Below are positions 7,701 to 13,522 of a stretch of DNA of 15,105 nt, piece by piece; position 1 is the first letter of the stretch; each line of letters starts with the position of its first letter. Origin of the DNA: Paludibacteraceae bacterium (lineage in GTDB: Bacteria; Bacteroidota; Bacteroidia; Bacteroidales; Paludibacteraceae); the NCBI GenBank assembly GCA_904502115.1, contig CAJGDW010000029.1, forward strand, positions 1 through 15,105. The letters run 5' to 3'. Both the position numbers and the translations under genes were made by a program. The notes beneath the pieces were generated by a model. It searched no databases and had not been told where the DNA came from. It saw only the letters and a list, made by a program, of their open reading frames with translations.

Positions 7701-7841
7701 TGCTGCTGGATAATTTTTGGCTGCAAATAAACTCTGACCTGTTTCAAACAAATGTTTGGGATGCGTATCCAAAACAGATTGTTGCGCCCAAAGGCTTCCT
7801 GCTAGCAGGCATAGGGTGAGTGTAAGAAGTGTGTATTTCAT
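4776..7841 (-). CDS. Large periplasmic TPR-repeat protein
   Basis: A 1021-residue protein with a signal peptide (MKYTLLTLTLCLLAGSLWA then QQ) and almost wholly made of helical TPR units. Typical examples are HLFETGQSLFAAKNYPAASRYL, then many ...AYYNIEKYSNAADAL... and ...YEIGSSYVALNNNAQAI... units through to the C-terminus. Such proteins act as protein-binding scaffolds. No lipobox is seen, so a soluble periplasmic location is likely. The frame is open ten codons further upstream, but that part is encoded by a GACTAATC array and would spoil the signal peptide, so the ATG at 7841 is used. It ends three bases before the barrel protein start, suggesting they work as a pair. The exact role is unknown. 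Confidence 0.9.
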   Translation of the reverse strand: MKYTLLTLTLCLLAGSLWAQQSVLDTHPKHLFETGQSLFAAKNYPAASRYLENALESGAFAGTETERQARNYVALSAFYQQKDDAAHLLEAYAKEYPYAANIEQVQLYIGILELEAGKNKPALNRFEKISISDLDKSDAQALQYYRGVAYSKQEKYDKAAYELGSLLKQGAGTYQEAATYYYGYAQYQLGNYKEALSSLKKVEDNPTYKQHVPYLVCQLYFLNNNCEKATEYGKKLLNEQPVGSKSEKKKIERQKTEIMRIVGTCAFRSGNYQEAVTQLEAYQKQAKRISREDWYLLGIAYYNIEKYSNAADALSKTTSKNADALSQNAYFYIALSNLKLGDKAKARMAFEQAANTDFDKNIKENALYNYALVTYEMSYQPFNESIEAFERFLKEFPDSQYKDKVHEYMVNAYLTTNNYAEAYESIKKLNSKSAKVKEAEQRVLFGMATNAIANRKYTPATEYLETLLKQKITDADIKARAQFWLGECLFRSGKYAEAQTCFDKYLKSNPSTSQVEYNLAYYNTAYTYFMQKQYTKSTEWFNQYVAKEKENTVLLTDAYNRIGDGFYQARNFTKALDAYGYSIAKGGTVAGVDYAIYQTAFVYGLQGKYADKITTLEDLIKKFPKSYWADDAYYEIGSSYVALNNNAQAITTFKNICSKYPKNSDIVRMSRAQLAMLQYNEGLIDESIATHKLIIAQYPNSEEAEVSLSTLESMMVEQNRVDEFNKLAQQLGKSSASQEDSLQYKAVEKIYFRDELPAAITGFEKYLTAYPQGKYRSLASYYLANCYYRQNQNEAALNLYAQLVNDSQNPNLEETLVRAASLSYDAKKYQQAATYFDQLSEVGNAEHKQAAALGLLRCWNLLNQYEKTIEAATDLLQRYAGNADMVAEARYNRMKAYKALNKIDNAYSDMKALAADTRSEYGAEAKYYMAQYYLDKNELEKAEAEVFDYIEKGTSHQHWLAMTFVTLSDVYMAQDKYFEAKQYLLSLRENYDTSDDAEVANMIEARLKKIESYENESVSNN

Positions 7842-7850
7842 ATCGTTTCT

Positions 7851-7882
7851 GACTAACCGACTAATCGACAAATCGACTAATC
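7851..7882 (+). repeat. GACTAATC array, four units
   Basis: Units GACTAACC, GACTAATC, GACAAATC, GACTAATC in tandem fill most of the 49-base gap between the O-methyltransferase stop and the TPR gene start. They would lie within the transcript of this operon. Confidence 0.9.
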
Positions 7883-7890
7883 GTTTCTGT

Positions 7891-8514
7891 TTATTTCTTT
7901 CTTATAAAGGTAATGCCGTCGCGTAAAGGTAGAATAAAATATTCTATTCCTGGTACAGTTTTTAGGTAATCGTTAAAACGAAGCAGTCCTTGGGTTTGAT
8001 AATCGTTCGATGCCACTTTTTCAACCACTTTTCCACCCCACAAGGTATTATCGGCCAAAATAAAACCACCAGGACGAACCTTGTCAATTACCGCTTCAAA
8101 GTATTCAATATAATGACGTTTATTGGCATCCATAAACACCAGATCGAAGGTTTCGTTGCAAGTGGGCAACCACTCCAACGCATCGCATACCAACATTTCA
8201 ATTTTATCGGCATGGGGCGATTCGGCTATGTAGCCACGTGCAATGTCCTCAATTTCATCGTCAATATCGATGGTAATAATTTTACCATCTTCTGGCAAAC
8301 CCTCTGCCATGCATATAGCCGAATAACCTACGTAGGTTCCCAACTCCAATACACGACGTGGTTGTAGCATGTGTACCAGCATACTCAACAAACGGCCTTG
8401 TATGTGACCTGACAGCATGTGCGGATGCAACATGCCAATGTTTACCTCGCGGGTAAGCCTGCTAAGCAACTCCGATTCGGGTTGCGAATGGTCTAGGATG
8501 TATTTTTCTATCAT
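7891..8514 (-). CDS. SAM-dependent O-methyltransferase (catechol-OMT-like family)
   Basis: A 207-residue soluble enzyme of the class I, metal-dependent O-methyltransferase family (Methyltransf_3, relatives of caffeoyl-CoA and catechol O-methyltransferases). The SAM-binding motif ELGTYVGYS is at residues 57-65, the acidic end of strand 2 at TIDIDDE (81-87), and metal-binding residues at FMDANKRHY (D129) and ADNTLWGG (D155, N156). Length is typical. The natural substrate cannot be told. It lies between the M16 peptidase (structured repeat in the 101-base gap) and the TPR gene, all on the same strand, and no separate promoter is seen, so read-through transcription is likely. Confidence 0.92.
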   Translation of the reverse strand: MIEKYILDHSQPESELLSRLTREVNIGMLHPHMLSGHIQGRLLSMLVHMLQPRRVLELGTYVGYSAICMAEGLPEDGKIITIDIDDEIEDIARGYIAESPHADKIEMLVCDALEWLPTCNETFDLVFMDANKRHYIEYFEAVIDKVRPGGFILADNTLWGGKVVEKVASNDYQTQGLLRFNDYLKTVPGIEYFILPLRDGITFIRKK

Positions 8515-8524
8515 TGTATATTCG

Positions 8525-8613
8525 TTTATTCAATGCTTCGCATTTCATGAAGTTGCTCACGCTCGGCAAAGCAAATAAATTTGTTCTGCTCTCGCTTACT
8601 CGCAACTTTAGTC
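8525..8613 (-). repeat. Structured interspersed element, copy B (inverted)
   Basis: On the minus strand it has the same order as copies A and C: AAGTTGC (8608-8602) pairing with GCAACTT (8556-8550), an inner stem CAAAT/ATTTG around 8583-8572, and a 3' hairpin AATGC-GAA-GCATT (8544-8532). The last stem replaces GGGC/GCCC of the other copies while keeping the pairing. It fills the gap between the M16 peptidase stop and the O-methyltransferase start, and lies in the transcript's sense direction here. Confidence 0.88.
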
Positions 8614-8615
8614 GT

Positions 8616-9848
8616 TTACTTAAACACCAGTTGCGATAGGTTTGTTGGGTCAAAGTACCGTGCCGCTACCTCTTGCAACTGCTGTGCTGTAATGCTGTTA
8701 ATTTTTTCTTCTATTTGGGCATACGATGCTAGTTTACCATGCAAAAAGTAACTTTTTGCCGCATTCAACACCCACGATTCCTTGTTATCGGATGCGATGA
8801 GCTGCTGCGCCAACAATTGTCGTTTAGCCCTTCGCAACGATGATTCGGTTAGGGTTACCTCTGCTAACTTTACTAACTCATTTTTTACCAAATTTATTGC
8901 CTTGGGTAGGTCAAAATGATCGCAACCCAAGTAAACACTCCAAATTCCAGTATCAGAATAAGGTGTATATTGTGCCTCTACCTGATACACCAAAGCATGA
9001 CGTTCGCGTAAACTCATGTTAAGCCTACTGTTGGTAGAGGGGCCCCCTAATACATTTATCAACAAAGAGAAGGCATGTCTGTCGGCATCGAACATAGAAG
9101 GAGCGCGTCCACCTATTAGGCAATGCGCTTGCGATGTTTTTTTCTCTTTTGCTTGTGTGGTAGGAATATAATTTGTGGGTTGCAAACGGTTAAAAGACAA
9201 CTCAGAAGGAACAGCTGGCACATTTAAATAACAATTTGCCCACTTCTCTATTTGCTTGGCAGACACATTGCCCATTACAAAAAACAACTGTCTATTGGGC
9301 GTGTACATACGCTTGTAAAAAGCATCCAAAGCCTGTGCCGTTACGGATTGTAACGATTTTTTGGTTCCTAAAATATTTCTGCCAATGGTATACCCATCAA
9401 AAACCGCATCCTCAAAATCATCAATAATGGACTCTGAAGGCGTATCCAAATAGGCATCAATCTCGTCCATTACCACTTCTCGTTCTTTCAGCAAGTTAGC
9501 ATCGGTAATGCAAGTATGCAAGGAAATATCAGCCACCAACTCGAATGCACGGGCCAAATCACGCTTGAGCGATACAGCATACACCACGGTTTCTTCTTTG
9601 GTAGTATAAGCATTCAGTTCGCCACCCACGGCCTCTAACCGATTGATGATTTGCGCTGCACTGCGTTTTTCGGTACCCTTAAACAACATGTGTTCGGTAA
9701 GGTGTGCATACCCATGTTCCGAGGGCAATTCATCGCGCGTACCTACACCTACATACATACCACAATAGGCCACATCGCCTTTATAAGGAATGTGAAGCAC
9801 ACGCAAACCATTGGGCAGCACAAAAGTATGTAGGTTTATTTTTTTCAC
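8616..9848 (-). CDS. M16 family zinc metallopeptidase
   Basis: A pitrilysin/insulinase-family (M16) peptidase of about 410 residues, the usual length of the short bacterial members. Numbering from the longest frame, the inverted zinc motif HLTEH is at residues 56-60 (His56, Glu59, His60), and the third ligand is probably Glu136 in EVVMDEI. The second half carries the inactive-domain region (e.g. NVLGGPSTNSRLNMSLRE). No signal peptide is seen, so it is probably cytosolic. No ATG fits: two GTG codons are possible, at 9869 and 9848. The second is preferred because it gives MKKINLHTFVLPNGLRV and clears the hairpin at 9873-9900. It follows the GldJ-like gene on the same strand. Confidence 0.9.
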   Translation of the reverse strand: MKKINLHTFVLPNGLRVLHIPYKGDVAYCGMYVGVGTRDELPSEHGYAHLTEHMLFKGTEKRSAAQIINRLEAVGGELNAYTTKEETVVYAVSLKRDLARAFELVADISLHTCITDANLLKEREVVMDEIDAYLDTPSESIIDDFEDAVFDGYTIGRNILGTKKSLQSVTAQALDAFYKRMYTPNRQLFFVMGNVSAKQIEKWANCYLNVPAVPSELSFNRLQPTNYIPTTQAKEKKTSQAHCLIGGRAPSMFDADRHAFSLLINVLGGPSTNSRLNMSLRERHALVYQVEAQYTPYSDTGIWSVYLGCDHFDLPKAINLVKNELVKLAEVTLTESSLRRAKRQLLAQQLIASDNKESWVLNAAKSYFLHGKLASYAQIEEKINSITAQQLQEVAARYFDPTNLSQLVFK

Positions 9849-9872
9849 GATAACTAGTTGTTTAGACACAAC

Positions 9873-9923
9873 AAGAGGGCGACTGTTTAGTCTCCCTCTT
9901 GGTAAAATATAGTATTATTTTAC
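9873..9923 (-). terminator. Two consecutive hairpins after the gldJ-like gene
   Basis: Directly after the stop, GTAAAATA/TATTTTAC (9902-9909 and 9916-9923) form an 8-bp inverted repeat. Next come AAGAGGG/CCCTCTT (9873-9879 and 9894-9900) with an inner GACT/AGTC and loop AAAC. The tail on the minus strand is GTTGTGTCT, not a true T-run, so it may be a partial terminator, an mRNA 3'-end stabiliser, or an attenuator ahead of the peptidase gene. Confidence 0.55.
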
Positions 9924-11450
9924 TTACTGTTTGTTGTTGTTACCCTTGTCAGAACCAACGCGGTCCATAGCACAACGGAAACCAATATCGTTAGCAGATT
10001 TGCTTTGTTCTTTGTAACGACGAGTAGCAGGACTCAACCAGTACGAACGGTCTTTCCAAGAACCACCTTTGTAAACACGAGTGGTATTCGAAATTTGGGT
10101 AGCCAAAAGTTTTTCCATATCGTTGTTTGCAAAGTCTGCATCGTACAAACGACGGGTTGCTACATCTGGATCTACTACATCGGTCCATCTGTTTACACCA
10201 CTTTGTGCGTCACCGTCTTTCCAGTTACGAACGTCCAATTTGTTGTAGGCAGCCAAGCTGTCTCTTGAAACAGGAACATCGTAAGCCAAACGACCCAAGC
10301 TATCCAATTGGAAGTTACCAAGAGAGTCTTGTACTGGAGCTACGTATACGTTACCACGGAATGGATTGTATTCAGAATATTCGTCGCTACTTGCTGGACG
10401 ATATACGTCCATTACCCATTCGTTTACGTTACCAGCCATGTTGTACAAACCAAAGTCGTTAGGCCAGAAAGAGTTTACTGGAGCAGTAATGTTCGCTTTA
10501 TCGTTCAAGTCACCAGCCACACCCATCATGTCACCACGACCACGAGAGAAGTTGGCCATAATTTTACCACGATGTTTACGGTTAGGATTACGTGTTTGAG
10601 TACCATCCCATGGATAAATACGACGTACATCGTAGTTTTCCATATCTTCTTCCGATTTCAAGCCGTATGCAGCAAATTCCCATTCAGCCTCGGTTGGGAG
10701 ACGATAGTTAGGCATCAACAAACCGTCAGACATATTGGTTTTACGAGGATCGCCAAATGCATTAACAGAAGTAGTTTTAGCCGATGCTGGATCGTAATCG
10801 TCTGTTTTTAGGTATTTACCGGTATTGAATGCTTTTGCTTTAGCGGTTGAGTCGTTTTCAAAACGAGTAGAGTCACGATAAATAGCTTCGAAATCGGGGA
10901 AATCGATAACGCCATTTTCTTTCAATACTTTTTCGTTTACACGGTCAGAACGCCATACGCAGTAGTCGGTAGCTTGTTCCCAGCTAACACCTACTACAGG
11001 GTACATATCGTATGCAACGTGGGTAAAGTAGTAGTTCAAATAAGGTTCGTTGTAGGCCAATTCTTCGCGCCATACAGTAGAGTCAGGACGGCATTTGTCC
11101 GACACTTTAGAACCATACATGAAATTCATCCAATAAACATACTCACGCCAGTCGCGGTTAGATATTTCGTATTGGTCCATGTAAAAGGTGTTCACAGTAA
11201 CACGGCGTGGATAGTTGTTCCATTCGCTATAGGTGTCTTCGTTTACACGACCCATGGTAAATGTACCACCACCGATAAGCACCATTCCAGGAGGGGTTTC
11301 TTGTTCGTAATTGTCAACTACTTGGAAACCACCGTATTCTGCATCGTTGTATTTCCAACCAGTAGTGTTAGAAGTGCTCTTGTTACAAGCTGCAATGCCA
11401 AGCACTAGCAAACCGAAAAGAAGTGTTTTTTGAAAGATGTTTAATTTCAT
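9924..11450 (-). CDS. gldJ: GldJ/GldK-type lipoprotein with FGE-like domain
   Basis: A 508-residue lipoprotein. The signal peptide MKLNIFQKTLLFGLLVLGIAAC ends in lipobox IAAC with Cys22. The rest is a formylglycine-generating-enzyme (sulfatase-modifying factor) domain: GMVLIGGGTFTMG near the start, YRLPTEAEWEFAAYGL, NDFGLYNMAGNVNEWVMDVYRP, and GGSWKDRSYWLSPATRRY near the end. The active-site cysteine pair of true FGE enzymes is absent from that last segment, so a structural role is likely. In this phylum such lipoproteins (GldJ, GldK/PorK) serve type IX secretion and gliding. REYVYWM and the WRSDRVNE segment suggest GldJ, and no porLMN genes follow, but GldK/PorK is not excluded. The ATG at 11450 is used because the longer frame starts upstream of the promoter. 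Confidence 0.82.
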   Translation of the reverse strand: MKLNIFQKTLLFGLLVLGIAACNKSTSNTTGWKYNDAEYGGFQVVDNYEQETPPGMVLIGGGTFTMGRVNEDTYSEWNNYPRRVTVNTFYMDQYEISNRDWREYVYWMNFMYGSKVSDKCRPDSTVWREELAYNEPYLNYYFTHVAYDMYPVVGVSWEQATDYCVWRSDRVNEKVLKENGVIDFPDFEAIYRDSTRFENDSTAKAKAFNTGKYLKTDDYDPASAKTTSVNAFGDPRKTNMSDGLLMPNYRLPTEAEWEFAAYGLKSEEDMENYDVRRIYPWDGTQTRNPNRKHRGKIMANFSRGRGDMMGVAGDLNDKANITAPVNSFWPNDFGLYNMAGNVNEWVMDVYRPASSDEYSEYNPFRGNVYVAPVQDSLGNFQLDSLGRLAYDVPVSRDSLAAYNKLDVRNWKDGDAQSGVNRWTDVVDPDVATRRLYDADFANNDMEKLLATQISNTTRVYKGGSWKDRSYWLSPATRRYKEQSKSANDIGFRCAMDRVGSDKGNNNKQ

Positions 11451-11481
11451 GGTATAAATTAAGGTTTTTATTTGCCGACTA

Positions 11482-11489
11482 CAAAGATA
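11482..11489 (-). promoter_or_regulatory. Promoter -7 element of the gldJ-like gene
   Basis: TATCTTTG on the minus strand (11489-11482) fits TAnnTTTG and lies 31 bases before the chosen ATG. No clear TTTG is seen at the right distance upstream. It supports the start at 11450 over the longer frame from 11507. Confidence 0.65.
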
Positions 11490-11552
11490 ACTGAAATTTT
11501 GGTTCAATATTGTATAAACCTACATTTTTTTTTAGTTTTTCCCAAAAATGAC

Positions 11553-11581
11553 TGCAAAGATGAGGATAATTTTTAATTTTG
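11553..11581 (+). promoter_or_regulatory. Candidate promoter of folP-dacA
   Basis: TAATTTTG (11574-11581) fits TAnnTTTG, with only a partial -33 match (TG at 11553-11554, 19 bases upstream). If used, the transcript would begin about 115-120 bases before the folP ATG and carry the whole structured element copy C in its 5' leader. Confidence 0.4.
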
Positions 11582-11600
11582 CAAAAAAAAGATCAATTAT

Positions 11601-11704
11601 CGACTAAAGTTGCGAGTAAGCGAGAGCAGAAGCAATGTTTACATTGATTATGCCGAGCGTGAGCAACTTCATGAGGGCGAAGCCCGAATAATCGACTAAT
11701 CGAC
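11601..11704 (+). repeat. Structured interspersed element, copy C, with GACTAATC end
   Basis: The outer stem is AAGTTGC (11607-11613) with GCAACTT (11663-11669), the inner stem CAATGT (11633-11638) with ACATTG (11641-11646), and the 3' hairpin GGGC-GAA-GCCC (11675-11685). It ends GAATAATC, GACTAATC, GAC (11686-11704), two bases before the folP start codon. The inner stem sequence differs from copies A and B yet still pairs. Confidence 0.9.
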
Positions 11705-11706
11705 AT

Positions 11707-12480
11707 ATGCACCTCAACCTAAAAGGACAACTATTTAATTTGGAGAAGCCCGTGGTAATGGGCATCTACAACGTGAGTCCCGACTCTTTTTACACAGAGA
11801 GCGTTGAGCAAGTGTTGCCTAAAACGGTTGATATCATCGATTTAGGCGGTTGCTCTACCCGACCCGGCAGCACACCTGCCACCGCCGAACAAGAGAAAGA
11901 GCGCCTACAGCAAGGTTTTGCGCAACTAAAAACCAACTACGCAGACATCCCCGTATCGGTCGATACCTTTCGCCCCGAAATTGCCCATTGGGCGGTAACC
12001 GAGCAAGGAGCGGCCATTATCAACGATGTATCGGGCGGTAGTGATGCCATGTTTAAGGTGGTAGCAGACGTGCAAGTGCCCTACATTCTTACCTACCCCG
12101 AAGGCGGTTACAGTAGCGACATGCTGTTCTACTTTTCGAAACAAATAGCCCGTTTAACCCGTTGGGGTGTAAACGATATTATACTAGACCCCGGTTTTGG
12201 ATTTGGCAAAACGTTGCAGCAAAACTACGAAATTGCCAAGCACCTTACCTGTTTACAAACCTTTGAGTTGCCTATTTTGGTAGGCATATCGCGCAAAAGC
12301 ATGATTCAAAAAGTGCTAGGCACCACCCCACAAGACTCGCTTTTAGGCACCTGTATGCTACACAGCCATTTATTAGAAAGAGGGGCGCATATTTTGCGCG
12401 TGCACGACGTAGAGCCCGCTAAACAGGCCATTGCGATGTATGAGGCGATAAATCTATTGACTAATCGGGGAATCGACTAA
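11707..12480 (+). CDS. folP: Dihydropteroate synthase
   Basis: DHPS joins 4-aminobenzoate to the pterin pyrophosphate in folate synthesis (sulfonamide target). The TIM-barrel motifs are present: VMGIYNVSPDSFY (residues 17-29; family form GILNVTPDSF), IDLGGCSTRPGS, SVDTFRPEIA, INDVSGG, LDPGFGFGKT, LVGISRKSMI and RVHDV near the end. It is short at 257 residues, because the loop after the first motif is reduced. The ATG at 11707 gives the expected N-terminus. The last eight or so residues (LLTNRGID) and the stop codon are encoded by a GACTAATC array, so the native C-terminus was probably altered by the repeat. dacA follows on the same strand after a 159-base repeat-filled gap. Confidence 0.95.
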   Translation: MHLNLKGQLFNLEKPVVMGIYNVSPDSFYTESVEQVLPKTVDIIDLGGCSTRPGSTPATAEQEKERLQQGFAQLKTNYADIPVSVDTFRPEIAHWAVTEQGAAIINDVSGGSDAMFKVVADVQVPYILTYPEGGYSSDMLFYFSKQIARLTRWGVNDIILDPGFGFGKTLQQNYEIAKHLTCLQTFELPILVGISRKSMIQKVLGTTPQDSLLGTCMLHSHLLERGAHILRVHDVEPAKQAIAMYEAINLLTNRGID

Positions 12481-12490
12481 TCGGTGAATC
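12459..12490 (+). repeat. GACTAATC array overlapping the folP 3' end
   Basis: Units GACTAATC, GGGGAATC, GACTAATC, GGTGAATC run across the folP stop codon (TAA at 12478-12480, within the third unit). Confidence 0.9.
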
Positions 12491-12500
12491 GAATCAATGC

Positions 12501-12555
12501 GGTCACTGAGCTTGTCGACGTGTTGTTGACCGAAGGGAAAAAGTGCCCGATATAG
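12501..12555 (-). repeat. Intergenic copy of the repeat found in the outer-membrane gene
   Basis: Contains GAGCTTGTCGACGTGTTGTT and continues to CCCGATATAG. Its reverse complement matches 3881-3938 over about 55 bases. GTCACTGAGCTTGTCGA resembles a repeat core I recall from many bacterial genomes; that is memory, not a search result. Confidence 0.85.
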
Positions 12556-12583
12556 ATGGTGAGGCGGTGATTCAAGGTGAACG

Positions 12584-12610
12584 CAGTAGGGACGCACGGC
12601 TCGTGCGTCC
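12584..12610 (-). repeat. GC-rich hairpin repeat, copy 2 (inverted)
   Basis: The reverse complement of 2571-2597: arms GGACGCACG and CGTGCGTCC over loop GCT, preceded by CAGTAG. Read in the same orientation as copy 1, the neighbouring base block (TCGACCAC here, TCGACGAC there) is also shared. It lies 29 bases before the dacA ATG. Confidence 0.9.
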
Positions 12611-12639
12611 GTGGTCGACTAAACAACAAGTAACGAATT

Positions 12640-13401
12640 ATGATAGAATTTACTTTAAAAGACTTTTTCGACATTCTGATTGTTGCCCTTTTGTTGTTTC
12701 AAACCTACAAACTACTAAAAGGAACATCGGGCATGAGTATTTTTGCGATACTAATCAGTTTTATTTGCATCTGGTTCTTGGTATCGTTCATTTTCCACAT
12801 GGAACTATTGGGCGCCATTTTAGACAAAGTGGCCAATGTCGGTGTTATCTTATTGGTTATTCTATACCAAGACGAAATTAGAACATTCTTCTCTAACCTA
12901 AGTGGCAGATATGCGAATAATATTTTTGCTCGACTTAAACGTGCGCTAGTTCGCAAAAACGAGAACCAACCACAAATCAATATTGAAGAAATTGTAGAAG
13001 CCACCATGGCTTGCTCTAAAACCAAAACCGGTGCACTCATTGTAATACAAAAAGAAGGCGATTTGAACACCTTTTGCCAAACCGGCGAAATAATCGATTC
13101 CAACATCAAAGCCCGCCTTATCGAAAATATTTTCTTTAAGAATACCCCTTTGCACGACGGTGCCCTTATTATTGTGGGCAACCAAATTAAATCGGTGGGT
13201 TGTATTTTGCCCATTTCGCACAAGCGCGATTTGCCCAAAGAACTGGGGTTGCGTCACCGTGCTGCCTTGGGCATTACCGAAAAAACAGATGCGTACGTTA
13301 TTGTCGTTTCCGAAGAAACGGGTCGCATATCGTGCATACGCCAAGGCGAAATGCTACTAGGCGTGAGTAAGGAGCGGTTGGAGGAATGGCTTAGGAGTTA
13401 G
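12640..13401 (+). CDS. dacA: Diadenylate cyclase, CdaA/DacA type
   Basis: A membrane-bound enzyme that condenses two ATP into the second messenger cyclic di-AMP, which controls osmolyte transport and cell-envelope balance in other bacteria. The 253-residue protein has three hydrophobic N-terminal helices within residues 10-80, then the DisA_N catalytic domain with DGA at residues 173-175 (in PLHDGALII) and RHR at 205-207 (in LRHRAALG). Both are needed for catalysis and are intact. It follows folP, a pairing I recall as common in this phylum. No YbbR/CdaR regulator gene is next to it. Its last codons and stop lie in a TTAGGAG repeat, and a bidirectional terminator follows. Confidence 0.95.
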   Translation: MIEFTLKDFFDILIVALLLFQTYKLLKGTSGMSIFAILISFICIWFLVSFIFHMELLGAILDKVANVGVILLVILYQDEIRTFFSNLSGRYANNIFARLKRALVRKNENQPQINIEEIVEATMACSKTKTGALIVIQKEGDLNTFCQTGEIIDSNIKARLIENIFFKNTPLHDGALIIVGNQIKSVGCILPISHKRDLPKELGLRHRAALGITEKTDAYVIVVSEETGRISCIRQGEMLLGVSKERLEEWLRS

Positions 13402-13425
13402 GAGTTAGGAGTTAGGAGTTAGGAG
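13391..13425 (+). repeat. TTAGGAG heptamer array, five units
   Basis: Five exact copies of TTAGGAG, followed by TTACA. The first unit encodes the last residues of DacA (L-R-S) and the TAG stop (13399-13401). Every reading frame of the array meets TAG within a few codons, so unit gain or loss would leave the protein end nearly unchanged. Confidence 0.95.
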
Positions 13426-13429
13426 TTAC

Positions 13430-13461
13430 AAAAAAATCTCAGCAGGTGCTGAGATTTTTTT
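13430..13461. terminator. Bidirectional terminator between dacA and the CoA-transferase gene
   Basis: The stem ATCTCAGC/GCTGAGAT (13436-13443 and 13448-13455) with loop AGGT is bordered by an A-run and a T-run. The two genes converge on it, and it can end both transcripts. Confidence 0.9.
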
Positions 13462-13473
13462 GTTCATATAATC

Positions 13474-13516
13474 GATTAGTCGGTTAGTCGATTAGTCGGA
13501 GCTTTGCTAGCAAAGC
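13474..13516 (-). repeat. Inverted GACTAATC array and 16-bp palindrome
   Basis: On the minus strand three units (GACTAATC, GACTAACC, GACTAATC) occupy 13497-13474. Beside them GCTTTGCTAGCAAAGC (13501-13516) is a perfect palindrome, seven bases before the CoA-transferase stop codon. Both lie in the 3' region of that gene. Confidence 0.85.
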
Positions 13517-13522
13517 GACTGA

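Noticed and set aside
7842..7871. A ten-codon upstream extension of the TPR protein
   Set aside because: It is translated GACTAATC array sequence and would bury the clear signal peptide that begins at 7841.
8462..8653. A 63-codon open frame on the minus strand
   Set aside because: It is translated structured repeat plus the ends of two real genes, with no recognisable protein features.
9924..11450. PorK at the head of a porKLMN secretion operon
   Set aside because: The following gene is an M16 peptidase, and no PorL, PorM or PorN homologue is present in the window.
11451..11507. A 19-codon upstream extension of the GldJ-like protein
   Set aside because: It lies across and upstream of the -7 promoter element and precedes a perfect lipoprotein signal peptide.
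11559..11566. A second minus-strand -7 site (CATCTTTG) upstream of the GldJ-like gene
   Set aside because: It lacks the T of the TA pair, is over 100 bases from the ATG, and a better site is present at 11482-11489.
11601..11704. Copy C as a folate (THF) riboswitch for folP
   Set aside because: The same element occurs beside unrelated genes at 207-292 and 8525-8613, so it is an interspersed repeat. No known riboswitch core is recognised.
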